Shown here in pieces: positions 35,735-44,008 of a stretch of 64,000 nucleotides of DNA. Location: contig OZ245051.1 of the NCBI GenBank assembly GCA_965224515.1, forward strand, positions 1,550,001 through 1,614,000, read 5' to 3'. The translations under genes were made by a program, and so were the position numbers. A model generated the notes under the pieces. The model was not told where the DNA came from. It did not search any database and saw only the letters and a program-made list of their open reading frames with translations. The DNA is from Sedimenticola_A sp040506425. Its GTDB lineage: Bacteria > Pseudomonadota > Gammaproteobacteria > Chromatiales > Chromatiaceae. Numbering within the stretch: position 1 is the stretch's first letter; each line of letters starts with the position of its first letter.

Positions 35735-36976
35735 GTGAGCGCACACGATCGTCAAAAGATTCTATTTCTTGGGCTTGGATATGCGGATGTGGAGTATGAA
35801 TCAAATCTCTATACTGAGTTGGTTGAGGAACTATCTATAGCGGGGTCGGATGTTCGGGTTGTTGCGCCAGCGATAGACTCGTCGAGGATTGGGCTTCGTT
35901 CTGAAGGGGGGATTCCCGTACTGCGGGTTGTGGCTGGGAAATTGTTTGAAGTAGGCCTGGTTAGAAAGGCATTGAACAATCTCCTACTGCCGTTGCGCTA
36001 TTATATTGCACTTCGAAAGCAGCACCGCACATGGCAACCGGATTGGATCATTACACCAACACCGCCGATTACACTGACACCATTGGTGTGGTGGTTTAAA
36101 CGTAAAACGAGTGCCAAGACATACTTGATCCTTCGCGACATCTTTCCGCAGAATGCCGTTGATCTGGGTTTCATGTCGGTGCGTGGGCCTGTATATAGAA
36201 TATTTCGCCTGTTGGAAAAATGGACGTATGCAGTATCAGATCGTATCGGCTGCATGAGTCCGGGGAATGTGGATTACGTGGTCCAGCATAATCCCAAGAT
36301 CAATGTAGCCAAATTGCACTTGCTTCCAAACTGGATTGCCGAACGGCATGTAGTTGCTGATTGTAATGTTTCGCCTTCGCGCACTGAATGGGGTGCTGAA
36401 GAAAACGATCTTTTGTGTGTTTTTGGTGGAAACCTCGGTAAGCCCCAGCAAGTTGGCTTTTTAGTAGATGTAGCAGAGGCGCTCCAGTACGAGCCGAAAA
36501 TTCGCATCGTCATCGTTGGCCAGGGTACCGAAGCTGGGTTCCTTCGTAAGGCGATAGAGGCGCGCAAGCTTGATAACTTGGTCTTGCGAGAGCGTCTGCC
36601 GCGCGATGACTATCAGAAACTGCTCGCCTCCGCAGGTATTGGGATTATCGTGCTTAATGAGCACTTCACGATTCCAAATATCCCATCACGGCTTACTGGG
36701 TATTGGGCAGCAGGCGTAGCAGTGTTGGCAGCTACGGATGCGGCAACGGATCTTAATGAAGTGTTCCTTCAACCCTATGGCGGTGGTGAGTGGGTGGAGA
36801 TGGGAGACGTATCTGGCTTTGCAGACAAATTGCGCTGGTTTTCCAAAAATCCTGAATTGGTCGCGGCCATGGGCGAAAATGGGCGTCAAGCGATTCTTTC
36901 GCACTTCACCGCAAAGAAAGCGGCGGAGATTGTCCTTGGTGAAATGAAAAATGCTAGTGTGGTAGAGGATAGTTGA
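35735..36976 (+). CDS. wbuB: Glycosyltransferase family 4, WbuB-like (probable L-fucosaminyltransferase)
   Basis: About 413 residues. ILFLGLGYADVEYESNLYTEL and PDWIITPTPPITLTPLVWWFKRK are typical of WbuB, and LILRDIFPQNAVDLG is its signature. The donor domain shows FGGNLGKPQQVGFLVDVAEAL and FTIPNIPSRLTGYWAAGVAVL. WbuB transfers L-FucNAc and usually follows wbjB-C-D, as here. The GTG at 35735 was chosen (GGAAG 11 bases upstream); it begins two bases after the wbjD stop. Confidence 0.9.
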   Translation: MSAHDRQKILFLGLGYADVEYESNLYTELVEELSIAGSDVRVVAPAIDSSRIGLRSEGGIPVLRVVAGKLFEVGLVRKALNNLLLPLRYYIALRKQHRTWQPDWIITPTPPITLTPLVWWFKRKTSAKTYLILRDIFPQNAVDLGFMSVRGPVYRIFRLLEKWTYAVSDRIGCMSPGNVDYVVQHNPKINVAKLHLLPNWIAERHVVADCNVSPSRTEWGAEENDLLCVFGGNLGKPQQVGFLVDVAEALQYEPKIRIVIVGQGTEAGFLRKAIEARKLDNLVLRERLPRDDYQKLLASAGIGIIVLNEHFTIPNIPSRLTGYWAAGVAVLAATDAATDLNEVFLQPYGGGEWVEMGDVSGFADKLRWFSKNPELVAAMGENGRQAILSHFTAKKAAEIVLGEMKNASVVEDS

Positions 36977-37006
36977 TCAAGAGCATCGTCTATATCGTAA
37001 TTAAAC

Positions 37007-37147
37007 ATGATGGCACTTCTGGTGTTGTTTCCTGTGCCGATGGCAGTGGCCGTTTGTGTACGCTTGCTAATCGGCCATCTGAATTATTTCACATATACCT
37101 TTCCGGTATTTCGTAACAAATGGATTAATCTTAAAAAGGTTGCGTAG
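37007..37147 (+). CDS. Small hydrophobic open frame, possible gene remnant
   Basis: 46 codons beginning MMALLVLFPVPMAVAVCVRL, one predicted membrane helix, ending at TAG just before the sugar transferase gene. WbuB-like genes are often followed by a WecA/WbpL-type membrane transferase, and this could be a decayed N-terminus of such a gene. I cannot identify it with confidence, and no ribosome site is evident. Confidence 0.25.
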   Translation: MMALLVLFPVPMAVAVCVRLLIGHLNYFTYTFPVFRNKWINLKKVA

Positions 37148-37154
37148 TAACTAA

Positions 37155-37751
37155 ATGAAGCGAGTATTTGACATATTATTATCATTTGTTGCCCTTATTT
37201 TCTTGGCGCCTTTATTATTTGTATTGATGATTATGGTGCGCTTAAAGTTAGGTTCACCTGTATTATTTCGGCAGATTAGGCCCGGGAAATCCGGTCTTCC
37301 CTTCGAGATGATTAAGCTTCGTACAATGACGGATAAAAGGGATGAAGAAGGTAATTTGCTGCCTGATAGAGAAAGGCTTCCAGAGTTTGGTATGTGGTTG
37401 CGTTCTACTAGTATGGATGAATTACCAGAACTATTAAATATTCTAAAAGGTGATATGAGTTTAGTTGGTCCTCGCCCATTATTGATGGAGTATCTTCCTC
37501 TATACACAGATGAACAAATGCGTCGGCATGAAGTTAAACCAGGTTTAACTGGTTGGGCCCAGGTAAATGGGCGTAATGCCATATCATGGAATGATAGGTT
37601 CAAACTTGACGTGTGGTATGTCGATAATCATACGTTTTTACTGGATCTAAAAATTCTAATTTTGACTGTAAAAAAAGTATTTCAGAAGAAAGATATTTCT
37701 CCTGAAAAATCAGAATTTATGCCGCGATTTGATGAACTTGATAAGTTATAA
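37155..37751 (+). CDS. Undecaprenyl-phosphate sugar phosphotransferase, PglC-like (initiating enzyme)
   Basis: 198 residues, the minimal monotopic phosphoglycosyltransferase. The re-entrant hydrophobic segment FDILLSFVALIFLAPLLFVL is at residues 5-24. FRQIRPGKSGLPFEMIKLRTM and SMDELPELLNILKGDMSLVGPRP include the catalytic Asp-Glu pair. PGLTGWAQVNGRN is conserved. It loads the first sugar phosphate on undecaprenyl phosphate. With the WbpM/PglF dehydratase and the DegT aminotransferase nearby, the first sugar may be a 4-amino-4,6-dideoxy-HexNAc derivative; no acetyltransferase is seen in the cluster. Confidence 0.92.
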   Translation: MKRVFDILLSFVALIFLAPLLFVLMIMVRLKLGSPVLFRQIRPGKSGLPFEMIKLRTMTDKRDEEGNLLPDRERLPEFGMWLRSTSMDELPELLNILKGDMSLVGPRPLLMEYLPLYTDEQMRRHEVKPGLTGWAQVNGRNAISWNDRFKLDVWYVDNHTFLLDLKILILTVKKVFQKKDISPEKSEFMPRFDELDKL

Positions 37752-38526
37752 GAAAGTTGCCGTTATATCGGACATACATGGAAATCATGATGCTCTGCAG
37801 GATGTGCTCAAGCAAGTCTCTACTGAGCATGTAGAGTTGACCGTGTTTTTAGGAGATATTCTGACTTACGGTTGCCAGCCAAATGAAGTATTGGATACGT
37901 TAGTCGAATACCAGAATAATAACCATTGTATTTTTATTAAAGGTAATCATGATCAGTTCTATTTCGATTTGACGGAAGGTAGGAAGATACTTTCGTATAA
38001 ATTGCCTGACTTTGTAGAAGAGTCGATATTTTGGACGCAGCGGAAGATTGGCGATACTAACATACACTCCATGTTTAGTTGGGTGGAATCATATAGATTG
38101 GGTGTAACATATTTTTCCCACGCAAATCCCTATAGCTACGGAAATTGGGAATATGTTGAATCTGCAGAGCAATGCCACAAAGCAAGTAAGGCACTTAATG
38201 ATATGGGATGTATGGTAGGCGTATTCGGGCACTCTCACCGTTCTAAATTAGCGAAAATTTCATGTGCTAATGAAATAAGTAGAGTTGATTCTAGCATTTT
38301 AAAGCTTGACGAGTCTTCTACGTATTTACTTAATCCAGGTGCAATTGGTCAGCCTAGAGGATGTGGGTTAAGTTATATGATACTGAACTTTGATAATGAC
38401 ACTATTAGGGTGAAGCTGAATTATATTGAAACTGATTTAAATCATTCTATGGCATTAATTAGTGAAACTGATATGACCCAATTTACAAAAGAAAGACTAA
38501 TAAACTATTTGCGGAGGCCAACTTGA
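37732..38526 (+). CDS. Calcineurin-like metallophosphoesterase
   Basis: 264 residues. The dimetal site is read in order: VISDIHGNHDAL (DxH), FLGDILTYG (GD), IKGNHDQF (GNHD) and FGHSHRSKL (GHxH). LLNPGAIGQPRG is the usual C-terminal block of the YfcE/MJ0936 group. Substrate unknown. It overlaps the PglC-like gene by 20 bases and is followed by an ATP-grasp gene, an SDR and an aminotransferase, all coupled. It may remove phosphate from a sugar or aminoacyl intermediate, which is a guess. Confidence 0.85.
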   Translation: MNLISYKKVAVISDIHGNHDALQDVLKQVSTEHVELTVFLGDILTYGCQPNEVLDTLVEYQNNNHCIFIKGNHDQFYFDLTEGRKILSYKLPDFVEESIFWTQRKIGDTNIHSMFSWVESYRLGVTYFSHANPYSYGNWEYVESAEQCHKASKALNDMGCMVGVFGHSHRSKLAKISCANEISRVDSSILKLDESSTYLLNPGAIGQPRGCGLSYMILNFDNDTIRVKLNYIETDLNHSMALISETDMTQFTKERLINYLRRPT

Positions 38527-39560
38527 TCAACATATTAGTAACAGGCGCAGGAGGAGGAGTTGGTCAAGGTATAATAAAGTCGCTCAAAATGATAAATGAC
38601 CTGGAAATCAAGATAGTTACAGCAGATATGAGTGCGCTGGCTGTTGGCTTATATGCTGGTGATATAGCATATTTAGTCGAGGGATGTTATTCACTTAATT
38701 ATATGGAGTCGCTGGAGACTATTTTTAAAATTGAATCAATTGATTACTATTTCCCAGGAACTGATGTCGAATTATCTTTTTGTGCTAAACATAAAGAATT
38801 ATTTCGAAAAGAGTATGGGGTTAAGACCGTAATCTCATCATCGACTGCTGTAGAAATAGCCGATGATAAGTATAAAACTTATCAATTTCTTAAAAATAAT
38901 GGTTTTACATACCCTAAAACAGAGTGGCTGGTTGACGCCATAGAATCAAATAACCTTGACTTCCCATTAATAGTTAAGCCGGCTGTAGGCTGTAGATCAA
39001 TCGGTGTTTCTAAAGTTAGTAATTATGCTGAGCTATTAAAATATGAATCAGAATCTAATGAGATTGTTGTTCAGGAGTGTATTGGTAGTGATGATTCTGA
39101 GTATACATGTACAGTTGTAAAGGTGAATGACGAACTGTCGCCAGTACTGGCTTTAAGGAGGGTTTTAAGGTCTGGTGACACATATAGAGCTGAGCCAGTC
39201 AAATCCGATGATATCGAAGCCTATGTGCAGAAAGTTGCAAGTGTGTTGGATATCGATGGTGCATGTAATTTTCAGTTGCGCCTTGACGGGAGAGGAATTC
39301 CAAAAATATTTGAAATCAATTGCCGATACTCAGGGACAACACCTTTTTGTTCACAATTAGGATTTAATCCAGTTGAATACTATATAAAGCGCCATCTTAA
39401 GTTGGATTATGATTTCCAAGTTGATTATAACTCCATTGTGTTGAGATATTGGTCTGAGGTGGTGGTTAATAAAGATGAATTGAAAATTGTCTCTGAGGTG
39501 TGTGGTAAAGTTCCCTCACTAGATGGGCAGTTTAATTTGTTCTCTGGATCAGGGACATGA
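38523..39560 (+). CDS. ATP-grasp domain protein (carbamoyl-phosphate-synthase-like)
   Basis: 345 residues. An N-terminal Rossmann-like preATP-grasp domain (ILVTGAGGGVGQGIIKSLK) is followed by the ATP-grasp fold: FPLIVKPAVGCRSIGVSKV (lysine and glycine loop), IVVQECIGSDDSEYTC, and the Mg-binding IFEINCRYSGTTPF. These enzymes join a carboxylate to an amine, alcohol or thiol through an acyl phosphate. The start is TTG at 38523; a strong GGAGG at 38513 with five-base spacing supports it, and it overlaps the previous stop. Probably attaches an amino or carboxylic acid to the glycan precursor; substrate unknown. Confidence 0.85.
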   Translation: MINILVTGAGGGVGQGIIKSLKMINDLEIKIVTADMSALAVGLYAGDIAYLVEGCYSLNYMESLETIFKIESIDYYFPGTDVELSFCAKHKELFRKEYGVKTVISSSTAVEIADDKYKTYQFLKNNGFTYPKTEWLVDAIESNNLDFPLIVKPAVGCRSIGVSKVSNYAELLKYESESNEIVVQECIGSDDSEYTCTVVKVNDELSPVLALRRVLRSGDTYRAEPVKSDDIEAYVQKVASVLDIDGACNFQLRLDGRGIPKIFEINCRYSGTTPFCSQLGFNPVEYYIKRHLKLDYDFQVDYNSIVLRYWSEVVVNKDELKIVSEVCGKVPSLDGQFNLFSGSGT

Positions 39561-39570
39561 GGAAAGTCTG

Positions 39571-40458
39571 GTGAGAACTGCTGTAACTGGATATAAAGGA
39601 ATGGTTGGCAGGCATATGGCAATGATTCTCGAGGAGCAGGGGATTGACTGTCTGTATGTTGGGAGAGAAGAGTGGGATCTAACAAAATGGAAGTCATCTA
39701 GTGAATTAGATGAAATATTTTGTAATGTAGACGTTATATTCCACTTTGGTGCAGCACTTCCTGAGTCGACTACTGATGTCGATTCTCGTAGCACGCACAT
39801 TCAGTACATGTTTGACGCTAATGTAAGGTCTTGTGTGAATCTATCTGAATGGGCCCTGCTAAGGGGTGTTTCATTGGTATTTTTGTCAGGCGCAACTGTA
39901 TACAAAAATCCGCATGGAACAAAGATAACAGAGGACTCTGAGAAAGTAGTAAATGGTTTCGGAGGTTTCTACGGGTATACAAAGCTATTAGCTGAGCATG
40001 TACTTTCGCATTTCATGGATTCTGGATTAAAAGCTGTAATTCTAAGGCCATCTTCCATCTATGGTGAAGGCCTGGGTAATGATAAATTGATTTCATCTTA
40101 TCTCCGATTAGCATTGCACAATGAGTTATTAATTGTTGATGAACCTTATAATAGAATAAATTTAATCCATGCGCTTGATGTTGCTAATGCAGCCCTGATG
40201 GCCTACATGAAGAATGCTTGGGGTGTATATAATATAGCGGCAGATTTCGCACCAACAATCAAGGAGATCGCAGAAGTGTCTATACAGGTTTGTAGAGGAG
40301 GATCTTTGGTATTAAACGAATCTGTTGATGATGAATCAGGGTTTTTACGTTTTGATTTGGATACGACAAAGGCAAAAAGTACTTTTGAGTTTCAAAACTC
40401 AATTAGCCTGGAAGAAGGTATAACGATGATGAAAAGTATGCTTGAAGAAGAATGCTAA
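39571..40458 (+). CDS. NAD-dependent SDR epimerase/dehydratase
   Basis: 295 residues. AVTGYKGMVGRHMAMIL is the nucleotide-binding loop and YGYTKLLAEHVL the YxxxK pair; VFLSGATVYKNP carries the catalytic Ser/Thr region and VILRPSSIYGEG follows. The GTG start at 39571 is preceded by GAGGAA seven bases upstream. The reaction (epimerase, dehydratase or reductase) cannot be fixed. It overlaps the aminotransferase gene by seven bases. Confidence 0.85.
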   Translation: MRTAVTGYKGMVGRHMAMILEEQGIDCLYVGREEWDLTKWKSSSELDEIFCNVDVIFHFGAALPESTTDVDSRSTHIQYMFDANVRSCVNLSEWALLRGVSLVFLSGATVYKNPHGTKITEDSEKVVNGFGGFYGYTKLLAEHVLSHFMDSGLKAVILRPSSIYGEGLGNDKLISSYLRLALHNELLIVDEPYNRINLIHALDVANAALMAYMKNAWGVYNIAADFAPTIKEIAEVSIQVCRGGSLVLNESVDDESGFLRFDLDTTKAKSTFEFQNSISLEEGITMMKSMLEEEC

Positions 40459-41684
40459 ATACCGAGTTTTCACCTTGGCCAAATTTTACCGATGAAGAAG
40501 CTGATGCTGTACGAGAGGTGCTTTTATCTAACAGGGTGAATTATTGGTCTGGCAGGGAATGTCGAGAGTTTGAAAAAGAGTTTGCTGCCTGGTGTGGTGC
40601 GAGCTATGCGATCTCATTGTCTAATGGCACGCTGGCGTTGGATGCGGCGTTGAAAGGTTTGGGAATTGGTCCGGGTGATGAGGTGGTGGTGACGCCGCGT
40701 ACTTTCATCGCCAGTGTTTCCTGTGTGATTAATGCGGGCGCAACTCCTGTATTTGCCGATGTAGACGTGGATAGTGGGAATATATCATCTGCTACGATCA
40801 GTAAAGTCCTCACGCATCGAACCAAGGCTGTGGTCTGTGTACATCTGGCTGGATGGCCGTGCGACATGGACCCGATCATGAATTTGGCCCGTAAGCACGA
40901 TTTGAAGGTGATTGAGGATTGTGCGCAGGCCCACGGCGCAAAGTATAAGGGCCGTAACGTGGGGAGCATAGGCCACGTTGGTGCATGGAGCTTTTGTCAG
41001 GACAAGATCATGACTACGGGTGGAGAGGGTGGCATGTTGACCTGCAACGACGAGGCGTTGTGGCGCGCGATGTGGAGTTACAAGGATCATGGTAAGAGCT
41101 ATGCGGCTGTGTTTGAGCGAGAGCATCCGCCGGGATTCCGCTGGTTGCATGAGAGTTTTGGTACCAACTGCCGAATGACGGAAATGCAGGCAACCATTGG
41201 ACGGATTCAGCTCAAGCGCATGTCGGATTGGAGTGCCATGCGGGCTGCTAATGCTGAGATACTGCGGAGTGCGCTGTCTCCTTTCGCGAGTGAAGCAGGT
41301 CCCGTTCGTCTCCCTAACTTTGGCTGCTCAGTGAACTCTCGGGACGGTGTTTTAGGTCATGTTTGTTCTTTCGAATGCATTCATGCGAACTACAAATATT
41401 ACGCATACATTAGGCCAGAAAACTTAAGATCTGGCTGGACTCGAGATCGCATCGTCGATGTGATTAACTCAGAGGGCGTGCCCTGCTATCAGGGAAGTTG
41501 TTCAGAGGTCTATCTCGAGAAAGCCTTTGATAATACCGGGTTTCGTCCTGTTGATCGTCTGCCTGTAGCCAAAGAACTTGGTGAAACTTCTATAATGTTT
41601 TTGGTTCATCCGACACTAACTAAAGTGGAAATGAATAAAACTGCGAGAGTGATCAAAAAGGTCCTTGATCAGGTCTCAGTCTAA
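40452..41684 (+). CDS. DegT/DnrJ/EryC1/StrS-family sugar aminotransferase
   Basis: 410 residues. The PLP lysine is Lys185 in SFCQDKIMTTGGEGG; SLSNGTLALDAALKGLGIGPGDEVVV and EDCAQAHGAKYKGR are family blocks. It adds an amino group to a keto sugar nucleotide, most simply the product of the WbpM/PglF dehydratase encoded next. Residues about 285-305 form an insertion relative to what I expect for close relatives. The 5' two thirds of the gene is visibly richer in GC than the 3' third and the upstream genes, suggesting a mosaic. It may instead serve the SDR product upstream. Confidence 0.88.
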   Translation: MLNTEFSPWPNFTDEEADAVREVLLSNRVNYWSGRECREFEKEFAAWCGASYAISLSNGTLALDAALKGLGIGPGDEVVVTPRTFIASVSCVINAGATPVFADVDVDSGNISSATISKVLTHRTKAVVCVHLAGWPCDMDPIMNLARKHDLKVIEDCAQAHGAKYKGRNVGSIGHVGAWSFCQDKIMTTGGEGGMLTCNDEALWRAMWSYKDHGKSYAAVFEREHPPGFRWLHESFGTNCRMTEMQATIGRIQLKRMSDWSAMRAANAEILRSALSPFASEAGPVRLPNFGCSVNSRDGVLGHVCSFECIHANYKYYAYIRPENLRSGWTRDRIVDVINSEGVPCYQGSCSEVYLEKAFDNTGFRPVDRLPVAKELGETSIMFLVHPTLTKVEMNKTARVIKKVLDQVSV

Positions 41685-41717
41685 GTTAAATGAAGATAGT
41701 CAAGGGACAATAGGTCT

Positions 41718-43691
41718 ATGCTCAGTGGACTTCATCAAGCTTCTCTGCCTGTTTTAGCGCTCCCCCGCTATGCCAAGCGAATTATTGCGCTTATGGTGGA
41801 TATTTGTTTATGCATCTTAACCGTATGGATTGCGTTTTACCTGCGTTTGGGTGAATTTGTAAATCTGGCAGGTCCTCCGCTTTGGGCAGTGGGGTTGTCT
41901 GTCTTTGTTGCGCTACCGCTATTTATAGTTAGCGGATTCTATAGAGCTATTTTTCGATATTCCGGTTGGTCTGCACTCCTTTCGGTTTCTCGTGCTATGT
42001 TAGTTTATGGGCTAGTCTATGCCAGCCTTGTAACTGCTTTTGGCATTACTGGAATTCCTAGGACGATTGGTTTAATACAGCCATTGTTGCTGTTTTTTGC
42101 TGTTGGATGTTCGAGGGCTCTTGCCCGGTATTGGTTAGGTGGTATGTACCATAATCAGTTACGAATTGAGGCCTTACCCAAAGCGCTGGTATATGGTGCA
42201 GGTAGTGCAGGGCGGCAGTTAGTAAATGCATTGAATAATAGCTTTGAAATGCGTGTGGTCGGCTTTTTAGATGATGATGATCGATTGCATGGGCATGTTC
42301 TAAATGGGCAGCCTATATTTTCCCCCAACGATTTAGATGGGCTGATAGATTCTAGAGGAGTCACTCATGTACTACTCGCAATACCTTCGGTCAGCCGCCG
42401 GAAAAGAAACGAGATACTTAAGCGCCTTGGAGATCACCATGTAACAGTTAGGACATTGCCAAGCTTATCAGATCTGGCGGAAGGAAAGGTCAGTGTGTCT
42501 GATTTGTACGATCTTGACATCGATGATCTACTAGGTCGTGAAGCGGTGCCACCAAATCATATCCTGTTGGCTAAGAATATAACAGGAAAGACAGTGCTTC
42601 TTACTGGAGCTGGTGGTTCTATTGGAAGTGAGTTGTGTCGACAGATCATCAAGCTTAAGCCAGCTAGGATGCTATTAGTGGAGAATAGTGAATACGCACT
42701 CTATTCGATCCACTCTGAATTGGAAGAATTATGCCATTCTTTAAATGGTGATTCACCGGGGAAAATCATACCTTTACTTGCTACGGTTGTAGATGAGGAC
42801 CGGATGCGTGAGATCATGGATACATGGCGACCCGAAACTATATATCATGCAGCAGCCTATAAGCATGTCCCTCTTGTTGAGCATAATTTGGCCGAAGGCG
42901 TAAAGAACAATGTACTAGGTACATTGGCAACTGCAGAGATGGCGATTGAGTTTGGTGTTTCAGACTTTGTACTGATTAGTACAGATAAAGCGGTACGACC
43001 AACCAATGTAATGGGTGCCAGTAAACGTCTTGCAGAACTCTGTCTACAAGCACTGTTCGCCCGTACAGATCAACAGGTGAAAACATGCCTTTCGATGGTG
43101 CGGTTCGGTAATGTGTTAGGGTCCTCAGGCTCGGTTATTCCGCGTTTTCGAATGCAGATTCGTAATGGGGGGCCAATCACTTTAACCCATCCAGAGATTA
43201 ATCGATTTTTCATGACTATCCCTGAAGCAGCGCAACTTGTTATTCAGGCTGGAGCCATGGCCAAAGGGGGGGAAGTGTTTGTCTTGGATATGGGGGAGCC
43301 TGTGAAGATCATGGATCTGGCCCGCCGTATGATTGAATTGTCAGGCCTTACTGTCCGGGATGATGAAAATCAGGACGGAGATGTTGAAATCGCGATTACC
43401 GGATTACGCCCCGGCGAAAAACTGCATGAGGAGTTGCTAATTGGTGACAGCCCTCAGTCTACTCAACACCCGCGAATAATGAAAGCGCAAGATTCATTCA
43501 TCCCTTGGGATAAATTAGAAGACGATCTGAACAGCTTAAGGGTTGTACTCAGCCATAACAACGTGAAAATAATCATTGAATTGTTGAAAAAGCTTGTTGC
43601 GGGTTATCAACCCAGCGACAATGTCGTTGATTGGGTTTATACGGAGCAAATGCGCTATGCTAATAGCGAAGATGAGATTGGTTTTCAGTAA
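41718..43691 (+). CDS. Membrane-anchored nucleotide-sugar 4,6-dehydratase (WbpM/PglF/CapD family)
   Basis: 657 residues. Four transmembrane helices lie in the first ~130 residues (MVDICLCILTVWIAFYLRL and following). A CoA-binding-like Rossmann domain follows (ALVYGAGSAGRQLVNAL), then the catalytic SDR (VLLTGAGGSIGSELCRQI, STDKAVRPTNVMGASKRLAEL with Met in the YxxxK tyrosine position). It makes UDP-4-keto-6-deoxy-HexNAc at the inner membrane, the substrate for aminotransfer or reduction to QuiNAc or FucNAc. It is the last gene of the AT-rich operon. Confidence 0.93.
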   Translation: MLSGLHQASLPVLALPRYAKRIIALMVDICLCILTVWIAFYLRLGEFVNLAGPPLWAVGLSVFVALPLFIVSGFYRAIFRYSGWSALLSVSRAMLVYGLVYASLVTAFGITGIPRTIGLIQPLLLFFAVGCSRALARYWLGGMYHNQLRIEALPKALVYGAGSAGRQLVNALNNSFEMRVVGFLDDDDRLHGHVLNGQPIFSPNDLDGLIDSRGVTHVLLAIPSVSRRKRNEILKRLGDHHVTVRTLPSLSDLAEGKVSVSDLYDLDIDDLLGREAVPPNHILLAKNITGKTVLLTGAGGSIGSELCRQIIKLKPARMLLVENSEYALYSIHSELEELCHSLNGDSPGKIIPLLATVVDEDRMREIMDTWRPETIYHAAAYKHVPLVEHNLAEGVKNNVLGTLATAEMAIEFGVSDFVLISTDKAVRPTNVMGASKRLAELCLQALFARTDQQVKTCLSMVRFGNVLGSSGSVIPRFRMQIRNGGPITLTHPEINRFFMTIPEAAQLVIQAGAMAKGGEVFVLDMGEPVKIMDLARRMIELSGLTVRDDENQDGDVEIAITGLRPGEKLHEELLIGDSPQSTQHPRIMKAQDSFIPWDKLEDDLNSLRVVLSHNNVKIIIELLKKLVAGYQPSDNVVDWVYTEQMRYANSEDEIGFQ

Positions 43692-44008
43692 GGTACCATG
43701 AAATCTCTTGATGGTGAGTTGTTCTATACATAAGTGCTTTTCGCGTGGACAATGCGGAGTATTTAGTAGTGTTGGCGCTGACTAGCTGTTACTGAATTTC
43801 AGGTCACTCTGCATCTATTCTTTTGCAATAAAAAAGAAATTAATTTTTCTTGGGAAAACACTCTCGCTTAGTAATAATTTTGTTAAATGGTAGCTATTTT
43901 GATTGTGGTAAATCACCCAGGGGGAAATTGGATATCTTTTTCGGGCGCTAGCGCTAAATTTATAATCTAGTACTTGCCTGGTACGAATATTCGTTTTTAA
44001 CTATCTCA
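43692..44008. other. Intergenic region between the polysaccharide operon and waaA
   Basis: 317 AT-rich bases without a gene. It holds the predicted waaA promoter, a GC palindrome GCGCTAGCGC (43945-43954) in its spacer, and a 12-base palindrome ACGAATATTCGT (43983-43994) in the predicted leader. No T-tailed terminator was found for the upstream operon. Confidence 0.45.
43938..43966 (+). promoter_or_regulatory. Predicted promoter of waaA
   Basis: A perfect TATAAT at 43961-43966 lies 43 bases before the waaA ATG. The -35 (TTTTCG, 43938-43943, 17-base spacer) is poor, and the spacer contains the palindrome GCGCTAGCGC, a possible operator. The downstream palindrome at 43983-43994 would fall in the 5' untranslated region. 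Confidence 0.4.
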
